Of a stretch of 57,296 nt of DNA, positions 42,604 through 49,930 are shown piece after piece. A model generated the notes under the pieces. The model was not told where the DNA came from. It made no database searches and was given only the letters and a program-made list of their open reading frames with translations. Position numbers and translations under genes: made by a program. The stretch is from contig QKGH01000180.1 of NCBI GenBank assembly GCA_003250495.1, positions 1-57,296 on the forward strand, written 5' to 3'. Source of the stretch: Marinobacterium sp. GTDB taxonomy: Bacteria > Pseudomonadota > Gammaproteobacteria > Pseudomonadales > Balneatricaceae. Numbering within the stretch: position 1 is the stretch's first letter; each line of letters begins with the position of its first letter.

Positions 42604-43638
42604 TCAGCGCGTTGCGCTGTGCAGCATCGAAATCTCTTTCAGCGCATCACGAATCAACGCCGGCCCATGGTAGATAAAGCCGGTATAGATCTGTACCAGA
42701 CTGGCACCCGCCTCTATCTTCTCGGCCGCATCGAAGCCTTCGCAGATACCACCGACACCGATGATCGGCAGTGCCCCGTTGAGCTCCCGCGCCAGCACCC
42801 GAATCGCCGTCGTCGAACGACTGCGCACCGGCTTACCGCTCAACCCGCCCGCCTCGGCGGCAACCGGGGAGTCCTCCACCCCGTCGCGGGACAGCGTGGT
42901 ATTGGTGGCGATCACGGCATCCATCTCGTAGGTTTTCAGCGAAGAGGCCACCAGGGCGAACTCCTCCTCCTCCATGTCCGGCGCAATCTTGACCGCGATC
43001 GGCACGTAACGGCCATGCAGTTTCGCCAACCGTGCCTGCTCGGTTTTCAGCGCGTCGAGTAGGCTGTTTAACGACTCGCCAAACTGCAGCGTCCGTAACC
43101 CCGGGGTGTTCGGAGAGGAGACGTTCACCGTGATATAGCTGGCACGGGCGTAGACCTTGCGCAGACAGAGCAGGTAATCGTCGTTGGCCCGATTGTTGGG
43201 GGTATCCTTGTTCTTACCGATATTGATCCCCAACACCCCCTTGTAGCGGCTCTGTTGCAGATTCACCAGCAACTGATCGACCCCGGCGTTATTGAACCCC
43301 ATGCGGTTGATGATCGCCTGATGCTCGGGGATACGGAACAGACGCGGCTTGGGATTGCCCGGTTGCGGGCGCGGCGTGACAGTGCCGACCTCGATGAAGC
43401 CGAACCCCATCGCCGCCAAACCATCGACGGCGATACCGTTCTTATCGAGCCCGGCGGCCAAGCCCACCGGATTGGGGAAACGTATCCCCATCACGTCGAC
43501 GGGATGCGACCACTCGGGCGAACTGAGCAGACGGTCCAACCCCAGCGAAGCGGCGATGGAAAGGCTGTTCAGGGTCAGCTCATGTGCCGTCTCCGCGTTC
43601 AGGCGGAACATCAGTGTACGGGCAAGATCGTAGAGCAT
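42604..43638 (-). CDS. pyrD: Dihydroorotate dehydrogenase (quinone), class 2
   Basis: A 344-residue flavin enzyme of de novo pyrimidine synthesis that oxidises dihydroorotate to orotate with quinone as acceptor. Motifs: [20 protein letters not shown] (flavin site), [22 protein letters not shown] with the class 2 catalytic Ser, [10 protein letters not shown], and [20 protein letters not shown]. The first 20 residues ([20 protein letters not shown]) form the amphipathic membrane-binding helices of class 2. It is followed on the same strand by nothing close; DUF2835 lies 74 bases upstream. Confidence 0.96.
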   Translation of the reverse strand: MLYDLARTLMFRLNAETAHELTLNSLSIAASLGLDRLLSSPEWSHPVDVMGIRFPNPVGLAAGLDKNGIAVDGLAAMGFGFIEVGTVTPRPQPGNPKPRLFRIPEHQAIINRMGFNNAGVDQLLVNLQQSRYKGVLGINIGKNKDTPNNRANDDYLLCLRKVYARASYITVNVSSPNTPGLRTLQFGESLNSLLDALKTEQARLAKLHGRYVPIAVKIAPDMEEEEFALVASSLKTYEMDAVIATNTTLSRDGVEDSPVAAEAGGLSGKPVRSRSTTAIRVLARELNGALPIIGVGGICEGFDAAEKIEAGASLVQIYTGFIYHGPALIRDALKEISMLHSATR

Positions 43639-43712
43639 GGTGTCTCTTCAGGCGAAAAATGATGCAGTATTATAACGGGCACGGACCGCGATAGCACCTC
43701 GGCCCGCCACAC

Positions 43713-43931
43713 TCATAGCGCCACGATCTCCTGCAAGCGTCCATTCTGGTCGTAGCGGATACGAAAACTGCCCTGAATACCGTCATGGGTGACGAAGCGC
43801 CGCAGACTAGCCGCCGGAAAACGCACCCGACGTCCATCCCGCGCCCGAACCAACACCGTGGCGGCGGTACCGCGGTATAGCCGCTGATATTCCAGCGCAT
43901 CGATATGCAGATCCACTATCAACTCATTCAT
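43713..43931 (-). CDS. DUF2835 family protein
   Basis: A 72-residue protein with the family pattern: EYQRLYRGTAATVLVRARDG, RRVRFPAASLRRFVTHDGI, then GSFRIRYDQNGR. DUF2835 is small and found in gammaproteobacteria; its function is not known. The predicted fold is all-beta with several Arg residues in a row, which may suit nucleic-acid contact, but that is a guess. An AAGGTGAG site precedes the ATG. Confidence 0.85.
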   Translation of the reverse strand: MNELIVDLHIDALEYQRLYRGTAATVLVRARDGRRVRFPAASLRRFVTHDGIQGSFRIRYDQNGRLQEIVAL

Positions 43932-44104
43932 TACTCACCTTGCCGTCACCCGCTAGCAGCATCTCTCCGACCCGGCCGCCATCCGGCTGCCAAAAATGGC
44001 CCGCAAAACCGCCTTTTAATGCAGTTGCGATGAATTTTACCTTAGCTGATAATGAGTTGAGTCATCATCGGGGATGGCCGCCAAGGATTTTTCCGGATAG
44101 CTGA

Positions 44105-45742
44105 ATGCGAGTACTTCTAGCACTTATTTTGCTGGGGTTTGCCACAACCGCACTTGCGGAGGCAAAAGCGACGCTGGACCGGAACACTATCACCATCCTC
44201 GACAACCTGACCCTCACGCTGGAGGTCGATCAACGGATCGACGAGCGTCCCGATTTCTCCCCCCTGCATCGTGATTTCCGCGTCCTCGGCAGCAAACGTA
44301 CGCTGATCTCCAGCCACAGCAGCGAAGGCCGGGCCGAACGCACCCGCTGGCGGATCACGCTGCGCCCACGCAGCTCGGGACAACTGCAGATCCCGGCACT
44401 GCTGCTGGCCGGCGAGCTGACCGGCGCCATCCCGGTTGAGGTTGCCGACGTCCGCCCAGCCAGCAATGGCGGCGCTGGCGCCTTGGCATTCTTCGACAGC
44501 TACCTGAACAGCACCGATGTCTATGCCGGCGCCCAACTACTCTACACCGCGCGCCTTTATCATCGCGATCCGCTGCCCAGTGCAGCATCGATAGAACCGC
44601 CGGCCGCCAGCAACACCGAAATCCGCGAGCTGGGCGAGCGGCGCCAGTACCAGGGCGAGTTTCGTGGCCAACGTTATCTGGTGACCGAACAGCAGTATGC
44701 CCTGTTCCCGCTCCAGAGCGGGCCGATGATGATCGAGGGACCGTTGCTCGAACTGCCCTCCGACGACGGCACGACGATCGAGCTACAGGGTGAAACGCTG
44801 GAGGTCGAGGTACTGGAGCCGGCACACCGCAGCAGTCTGGGAATCTGGCTGCCCGCCGACCGCCTGACCCTGACCGACAACTGGAACCCTCCCGACCAGA
44901 TCCACCCCGGCGACCGCTTTACCCGTGAACTGACCCTGACCGTAACCGGCGTCCCCGCCGAGCGTTTGCCGCCGTTGATGCCGACCCAGAGCGACGACAG
45001 CTATATCGAGGTGCAAAACGTCAGCCTCAGCGAAAACTTCTCCCAGTTCGGTCTGGTCAGCACGCGCCGGGAGACGGTGACAATCGAACCCCTGGGGGCC
45101 GGCGATTTCACACTGCAGCCCATCGATCTGAACTGGTGGGATGTGGGTGCCGATCGTGGCCGCCACGCCTCGCTGCCGGCGCGCCAGTTCCACGTTGCAC
45201 CGCCGCCGCTGATCGAACTGCCCGCCGCGGCCGGCACAACGCTGGAAGCGCCTGCCGATCTCGCCCGGCCACCGCTGCTCCTGCTGCTGTTAACCTTGAG
45301 CACGCTGATCAGCTCGCTGGGGTGGCTCTACACCTGGCAGCGCCTGCGCCGCCTGCAGGCCGTCGACAGCGCGGAACAGAAGCAGGAGGAGATTCGCCGC
45401 CAGCATAAGCTGTTGCTGGCCAACGACCGTGCCGAACGCAACACCTTCCAGGCCCTGGCGATCGCCTGCCAGCAGAACAGCGCACCGCTGGCCAAGGCCC
45501 GGCTGATCGAATGGGCGCAGAACTTCTGGCCCGAACACAGTATCGACAGCCTGGAAACGCTGTCTGACGTCGCCCGCAACCAAACCCTGGATTTTCTGGT
45601 CATCGACCTGGAACAGCAGCTGCGCGGGCAACCCGAACTCTGGCAGGGCGACCTGCTGCTGGAGACGCTGGACAGCATTCGCCGCCGGCGCCAGCCCCGA
45701 AGCGAGAGTCCCCGGGACGGGGAGTTGCTGCAGGCCTCCTGA
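44105..45742 (+). CDS. batD: BatD-like protein (Bacteroides aerotolerance type)
   Basis: A 545-residue envelope protein. A signal peptide (MRVLLALILLGFATTALA) is followed by repeated immunoglobulin-like beta-sandwich stretches (residues about 20-380; for example RWRITLRPRSSGQLQIPALL and RYLVTEQQYALFPLQSGPMM), a single transmembrane helix (about 388-412, LLLLLLTLSTLISSLGWLY), and a cytoplasmic tail of about 130 residues. This is the BatD layout. Bat genes usually sit together with moxR and batA/B; here it stands alone, and the MoxR cluster at 33-37 kb has no BatA or BatB. Its function is not established. Confidence 0.82.
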   Translation: MRVLLALILLGFATTALAEAKATLDRNTITILDNLTLTLEVDQRIDERPDFSPLHRDFRVLGSKRTLISSHSSEGRAERTRWRITLRPRSSGQLQIPALLLAGELTGAIPVEVADVRPASNGGAGALAFFDSYLNSTDVYAGAQLLYTARLYHRDPLPSAASIEPPAASNTEIRELGERRQYQGEFRGQRYLVTEQQYALFPLQSGPMMIEGPLLELPSDDGTTIELQGETLEVEVLEPAHRSSLGIWLPADRLTLTDNWNPPDQIHPGDRFTRELTLTVTGVPAERLPPLMPTQSDDSYIEVQNVSLSENFSQFGLVSTRRETVTIEPLGAGDFTLQPIDLNWWDVGADRGRHASLPARQFHVAPPPLIELPAAAGTTLEAPADLARPPLLLLLLTLSTLISSLGWLYTWQRLRRLQAVDSAEQKQEEIRRQHKLLLANDRAERNTFQALAIACQQNSAPLAKARLIEWAQNFWPEHSIDSLETLSDVARNQTLDFLVIDLEQQLRGQPELWQGDLLLETLDSIRRRRQPRSESPRDGELLQAS

Positions 45743-45745
45743 GCG

Positions 45746-46624
45746 TCACAGCACTGAGCGTAGCGCCGGCTCCAACTCCGGATGTTTGAAACGATAGCCG
45801 CTCTGCAACAGCTTGCGCGGCACGACCCGCTGCCCCTTCAGCAGCAGCTCACTGGCCTCTCCCAACATCAACTCCAACAGCGGTGCCGGCATGCGCAGGA
45901 AGGCAGGCCGCCGCAGCGCGGCGGCAAGCGTCTGCGAGAACAGCTCGTTGGTCACCGGTGCCGGTGCGGTGAGGTTGAACGCGCCGGCCAGCGTATTGTG
46001 GTCGAGCAGATGCAGGATGGCGCCCACCTCGTCGTCGATATGGATCCACGACATCCACTGCCGGCCGCTGCCGATGGGGCCTCCGAGGCCGAGCCGAAAC
46101 AGCGGCAGCAGCTTGGCCAGCGCACCGCCTTTACCGATCACGACCCCGGTACGGATACAGCAGACCCGGACCCCCTGGTCGGAGGCCCGCTGCGCCTGGG
46201 CCTCCCAGTCGGCACAGAGCTGATGGGCGAAGCCGGGGCGACACTCCGCCTCCTCATCCAGCTCCCGATCCCCCTGGCTGCCGTAGTAACCCACCGCCGA
46301 ACCGCTCACCAGTACCGACGGCGGCGACACGCGCTGGGCGATCCAGTCGATCAGTTGCTCGGTCAGGTGGATCCGGCTCTCGCGCAGCAAACGCTTGCGC
46401 CCCTGGCTCCAGCGCTTATCGGCAATGGGCGCACCGGCAAGATTGACCACGGCATTGACCGGCCCTTCGATCTGCGCCAGTTCGGAGCAGAGCGCCACCC
46501 GTGCATCCAGCTCCGCCGATTGCGGGCGCCGGCTTAACACCACCACGCGGTCGCCCCGCGCCAACAGCGCCGTGATCAGCTTACGCCCGATAAAGCCCGT
46601 CCCACCTGTGATCAGCACTCGCAT
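45746..46624 (-). CDS. TIGR01777 family NAD(P)-dependent oxidoreductase (YfcH/SulA type)
   Basis: A 292-residue short-chain-dehydrogenase-like (extended SDR) protein. Begins MRVLITGGTGFIGRKLITAL, the Rossmann glycine motif, then AVVNLAGAPIADKRWSQGRK, VLVSGSAVGYYGSQGDRELD, and a C-terminal FNLTAPAPVTNELFSQTLA and RVVPRKLLQSGYRFKHPELE (DUF1731). The ATG at 46624 has a GGGAG site; the frame is open a little further. It converges with BatD, the two stops being 3 bases apart. Family members are called cell-division inhibitors, on weak evidence. Confidence 0.9.
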   Translation of the reverse strand: MRVLITGGTGFIGRKLITALLARGDRVVVLSRRPQSAELDARVALCSELAQIEGPVNAVVNLAGAPIADKRWSQGRKRLLRESRIHLTEQLIDWIAQRVSPPSVLVSGSAVGYYGSQGDRELDEEAECRPGFAHQLCADWEAQAQRASDQGVRVCCIRTGVVIGKGGALAKLLPLFRLGLGGPIGSGRQWMSWIHIDDEVGAILHLLDHNTLAGAFNLTAPAPVTNELFSQTLAAALRRPAFLRMPAPLLELMLGEASELLLKGQRVVPRKLLQSGYRFKHPELEPALRSVL

Positions 46625-46727
46625 TATTGTTCTCCCAGTCGCTGTTTCCGGTACACTGGTATTTTGGCGAGAACGCACCGCCGCTATCGATCACCACCGG
46701 TGCGCCTATCTGGAGAGTAGCACAGCT

Positions 46728-47348
46728 ATGTTTACCGGAATTGTTCAGGGCACCGCCGAGGTGCGCGAAATCGAACGCCGTGACGCCTTCATGCGCCTGA
46801 CGCTGGCCCTGCCGGCCGAGCGCTGCGAGCGGTTGCAGCTCGGGGCCAGCATCGCGATCAACGGCACCTGTCTCACGGTAACCGCCGTTGACGGCAACCT
46901 CGTCAGTTTCGACCTGATCGCCGCCACGCTGAACACCACCAACCTGGGCGGACTGAGCGTGGGAGGTCAGGTCAATTTCGAGCGCGCGGCACGCATTGGC
47001 GATGAGATCGGCGGCCACAACATGTCCGGCCACGTCTATGCCACCCTGGCAATACTGGCCGTAGAGGCGCAGGGCGATAACCGGATTCTCTGGTTTGAAC
47101 GCCCCGCCGCCCTGGCCCGTTACCTGCTGCCAAAAGGTTTCGTCGGCCTGAACGGCTGCAGCCTGACGCTGGCCGATGTCGAGGCGGAACGCTTCAATGT
47201 CTACCTGATTCCGGAAACCCTGCGGCTTACCACGTTCGGCTCTCTGCAGGCGGGCGATCGGGTCAATGTCGAGATCGACCCGCAGACCCAGGCGATCGTC
47301 GATACCGTGGAGCGTTATCTGCAGTCACGGGAAACGACTCCCGCATGA
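46728..47348 (+). CDS. ribE: Riboflavin synthase, alpha subunit
   Basis: A 206-residue enzyme that dismutates two 6,7-dimethyl-8-ribityllumazine molecules into riboflavin and a pyrimidine. Two lumazine-binding repeats: first MFTGIVQGTAEVREIERR, INGTCLTVTAVDG and SFDLIAATLNTTNLG; second EIGGHNMSGHVYATLAI, GLNGCSLTLADVE and YLIPETLRLTTFGSLQAGD, ending VDTVERYL. No other rib genes adjoin it. The long upstream open frame to 46395 is the antisense of the oxidoreductase gene; ATG 46728 matches the family start. Confidence 0.95.
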   Translation: MFTGIVQGTAEVREIERRDAFMRLTLALPAERCERLQLGASIAINGTCLTVTAVDGNLVSFDLIAATLNTTNLGGLSVGGQVNFERAARIGDEIGGHNMSGHVYATLAILAVEAQGDNRILWFERPAALARYLLPKGFVGLNGCSLTLADVEAERFNVYLIPETLRLTTFGSLQAGDRVNVEIDPQTQAIVDTVERYLQSRETTPA

Positions 47349-47374
47349 GGGGGAGCCGTTGCCTGGGTTAGCGG

Positions 47375-47923
47375 TTATTGATTGTCCTCGAGCAGGGCAC
47401 GATAAAGATCGCGGTACTCGTCGGCCTGCTTGAGACCGAACAGCGGATCGGCCGGCGCCGGATTCTCGGCATCGACCTGCTGCCAATCCTGCTCTGTCGC
47501 GACCGACTCGATTTTCGGAAAGATATCGCCCTCTTCGAGGTTGAGGTGGTTCGTTTCCAGCGTAACGAACTGGTCCAGTTGCTCGACCAGCTGCTCCATC
47601 GGTATCACCGACGCGTCATGCAACACCCCCTCGATGGCGTCGAACAGCGCGGTGGAAACCTTTTTCAACTCGACATGCTCCTGTTCGGACTGCGTCAGCT
47701 TGGCATCGAGCCCGGCATCGCGTCCACGGAAGTGGGCATACATGCGGTCTTCGCGCGGATGATGATGGAGATCGGCATATCCCCCCACGTAACTGACCAC
47801 ATCGGACATCAACTGAAAATTGGGATGGGTGCCGGAGCGGAACCTTTCGACTTTACGCTCGAGCATGTCCAGCAGGCGCTTCAGGTTCATATGCTCCTGA
47901 TGCAGTTCAGCCAGAATTGCCAT
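47375..47923 (-). CDS. Hemerythrin-domain (HHE) protein
   Basis: A 182-residue helical protein with the HHE pattern of a di-iron site: HQEHMNLKRLLDMLE, DLHHHPREDRMY, QSEQEHVELKK and ETNHLNLEEGDIFPKIE, which provide several His and Glu ligands. Bacterial proteins of this type are used for oxygen or NO sensing or for iron-sulfur repair; this one is not YtfE, as it lacks the N-terminal Cys-rich DUF542 domain. The ATG at 47923 has a GGAGG site before it; an upstream GTG is less likely. It converges with ribE. Confidence 0.88.
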   Translation of the reverse strand: MAILAELHQEHMNLKRLLDMLERKVERFRSGTHPNFQLMSDVVSYVGGYADLHHHPREDRMYAHFRGRDAGLDAKLTQSEQEHVELKKVSTALFDAIEGVLHDASVIPMEQLVEQLDQFVTLETNHLNLEEGDIFPKIESVATEQDWQQVDAENPAPADPLFGLKQADEYRDLYRALLEDNQ

Positions 47924-48011
47924 ATTGGAGTCCTCCACATTGGGAAAAGGTCGTGATGCTTGAATTCACTATAGACAACTATGGCACGAATCCAGCGCGG
48001 ACCTAATTAAC

Positions 48012-48608
48012 TCAGATCAGCATCTCGAGCAGTTGCGCCAGCGACGTCACCCGCAGATCCGTCAGCTCAGGCCAGCCCGGATGCACCCCGTGATCGAGGT
48101 GGATGGTCGCCGTACCGCAGGCCCGGCCCGCCTCCAGATCGTAGCGAAAATCCCCCACCATCACCGCCTGCTGCGGCCGCGCGCGCCAGCACTGCAACAG
48201 TTGCTCTATCCCCTGTGGGTCCGGCTTGGGACGTGCCTCGTCGCGCCCGAGCACATTGCCCGGCGCGAAAAACCGCCCGGCACCGATCGCCTCCAGCGAG
48301 CGCAGGGCGACGGCACGACTGTTGCGGGTCAGGATCCCGAGCCGGCAGCCGCGCTCGCTCAGCAGCGCCAGCAACTCGACCACCGCCGGGGCCGGCTGGG
48401 TTCGCGCCGCATACAGCAACTCCAGCTCATCGAGACGGGCATATTGGTGCGCCTTCTCCGGCTCTGGCAGCCGCGCCAGCGTGGTCAGGATATCGGCGCC
48501 GGAGGGCAACCCCAACTCGGCCCGGATATGTTCGAAATCATGAACCGGTAACGTCAGCGTGCCGTCGAGATCGAAGACCCAATAACGCCGCTGCAAAAAC
48601 TCAGGCAT
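48012..48608 (-). CDS. HAD-superfamily hydrolase (phosphoglycolate phosphatase-like)
   Basis: A 198-residue HAD phosphatase: motif I FDLDGTLTLP with the nucleophile Asp and acid/base Asp, motif II ILTRNSR, the Lys of motif III in KPDPQGIEQLL, and motif IV VGDFRYDLEAG. A short alpha-helical cap (about residues 18-75) marks subfamily I. The substrate cannot be read. Its start overlaps the stop of the AlbA_2 gene by 8 bases. Confidence 0.88.
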   Translation of the reverse strand: MPEFLQRRYWVFDLDGTLTLPVHDFEHIRAELGLPSGADILTTLARLPEPEKAHQYARLDELELLYAARTQPAPAVVELLALLSERGCRLGILTRNSRAVALRSLEAIGAGRFFAPGNVLGRDEARPKPDPQGIEQLLQCWRARPQQAVMVGDFRYDLEAGRACGTATIHLDHGVHPGWPELTDLRVTSLAQLLEMLI

Positions 48609-49431
48609 CCTTACGCTCTCTGTCCGCGCTCCCGTTCTCGGCTTCGCTATCGGCCAGATCCAGCAGCATTCCCAGTTTGTGTTCTATATCCTGCAGCAGG
48701 GTGATGCCATCGGCATCGATCCGCGGCACCACGGCCTGCTCCAACTGCACGATGCTCTGCTGACTCTCCCGCAGCGCCTGTAACAGGTTGCGCGAGCGCT
48801 TCTTGTTACTGTCGGTCAACTGTTCGATCCGATGCAGGGTATGGCGCAACTGGTCGTCCAGATCCTCCAGGTGCTGGCTGACCGCCAGTATCCCCCGCGC
48901 CAGCGAGTGGTTGATCTCTTCCATCTGGTGTTCCAGTTGAAATACCGCATGACGGAAGCGCGACAGAAACTGCTCCCCCTCCCGGTCCATGTAGATCGCC
49001 AGCAGCTCCTCCGGCAACAGCGCGCGGTTACGACCGTCGGTACGGATACGGTATTCACCGCCATGGGTGCTGTAGGGCTTGCAATGGCCGCTGGGTATCT
49101 CGACTCGCAGAATCGGGCGGGACTGGGACAGGTTCTCGGTGTAGATCCGCAGTTCGACATTGGGGATGCACTCGGTCGCCTTGTTGACCAGCAGCAGGCG
49201 CGCCTTGTCATCGACGTCGCAGCCCACGATGCGGCCGCGCTGCACCCCATCGGGACTGGTGAACTCATCGATGCCGATCAGCAGGGTGCCACCCAGCGGG
49301 GAGTTGGCGAAGGCGACCAGATCGCTACTGCGCACGGCCTGCACTTCGCGCTTGAAGTCGACGTTGACCCCTTCCGGGGCTTCCAGCAGGAGGCGGGTAC
49401 GTCGGCTCAGACGCCGGTATTCACGTTGCAC
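48601..49431 (-). CDS. AlbA_2 (Schlafen-like) domain protein with coiled-coil tail
   Basis: A 276-residue protein. Residues about 15-155 show the AlbA_2 / divergent AAA-4 pattern: LLEAPEGVNVDFKREVQAV, SSDLVAFANSPLGGTLLIGI, IVGCDVDDKARLL, and SGHCKPYSTHGGEYRIRTDG. Residues about 170-260 are predicted helical coiled coil (EHQMEEINHSLARGI, ESQQSIVQLEQ). The family binds nucleic acids or nucleotides in transcription-linked proteins and in some defence genes, but no nuclease partner is present. Start chosen at GTG 49431, with a GGGAGG site; the frame reaches 49494 but overlaps the upstream stop. Confidence 0.75.
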   Translation of the reverse strand: MQREYRRLSRRTRLLLEAPEGVNVDFKREVQAVRSSDLVAFANSPLGGTLLIGIDEFTSPDGVQRGRIVGCDVDDKARLLLVNKATECIPNVELRIYTENLSQSRPILRVEIPSGHCKPYSTHGGEYRIRTDGRNRALLPEELLAIYMDREGEQFLSRFRHAVFQLEHQMEEINHSLARGILAVSQHLEDLDDQLRHTLHRIEQLTDSNKKRSRNLLQALRESQQSIVQLEQAVVPRIDADGITLLQDIEHKLGMLLDLADSEAENGSADRERKDA

Positions 49432-49456
49432 CGCACACCTCCCGGATAGTGGCGCG

Positions 49457-49843
49457 TTACTGGTAGAGGGCGTCGTCGAACGGGTCGATGGCACGCTCCA
49501 GCATCTCGTCGTCGCGATAGTAGAGGATACGGCCCTGGAACTTCAGCCCCTTGCCGGCGAACCAGCGCTCGGTCTGCTCACACCCCTCTTCCGCCTGCGT
49601 GCAGTGGTACCAGGCCAACGCCACGCGGTAGAAATAGAGCCCGAACAGCGCCGCGGACGCCCCGAGAAAGAAGTCCGACGCCAGTGCGAACAGTAACATG
49701 ACCAGTGCGGCGATCCAGACCCGGCTGGCGCGCGCCTCCTTCAGCGCATCATTGGACAGCGTGAACTGTTCCTGATACTTGAGGAAACGGCGGTAGTTCT
49801 GCTGCAGATCGAACTTGTCGCTCGCACTGAGATATCTATCCAT
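49457..49843 (-). CDS. Two-helix membrane protein, unknown
   Basis: A 128-residue protein: a charged N-terminal helical region (about 1-42), two adjacent transmembrane segments (about 43-59 and 61-78, VWIAALVMLLFALASDFF and AALFGLYFYRVALAWYHC), and a cytoplasmic C-terminal segment with EEGCEQTERWFAGKG and ERAIDPFDDALYQ. I do not recognise a family. The start is taken at MDRYLSASDKFD (49843); an earlier ATG at 49921 lacks homology-like content. It lies 25 bases upstream of the AlbA_2 gene and probably is co-transcribed with it. Confidence 0.72.
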   Translation of the reverse strand: MDRYLSASDKFDLQQNYRRFLKYQEQFTLSNDALKEARASRVWIAALVMLLFALASDFFLGASAALFGLYFYRVALAWYHCTQAEEGCEQTERWFAGKGLKFQGRILYYRDDEMLERAIDPFDDALYQ

Positions 49844-49930
49844 TGTGTTACATCCCATCGTTTTATAATTCCACGCATTCAAGTGCAGATCGGGGCGTGG
49901 CGTCAACACCGTCGCCCCCATCCTTTAGCC

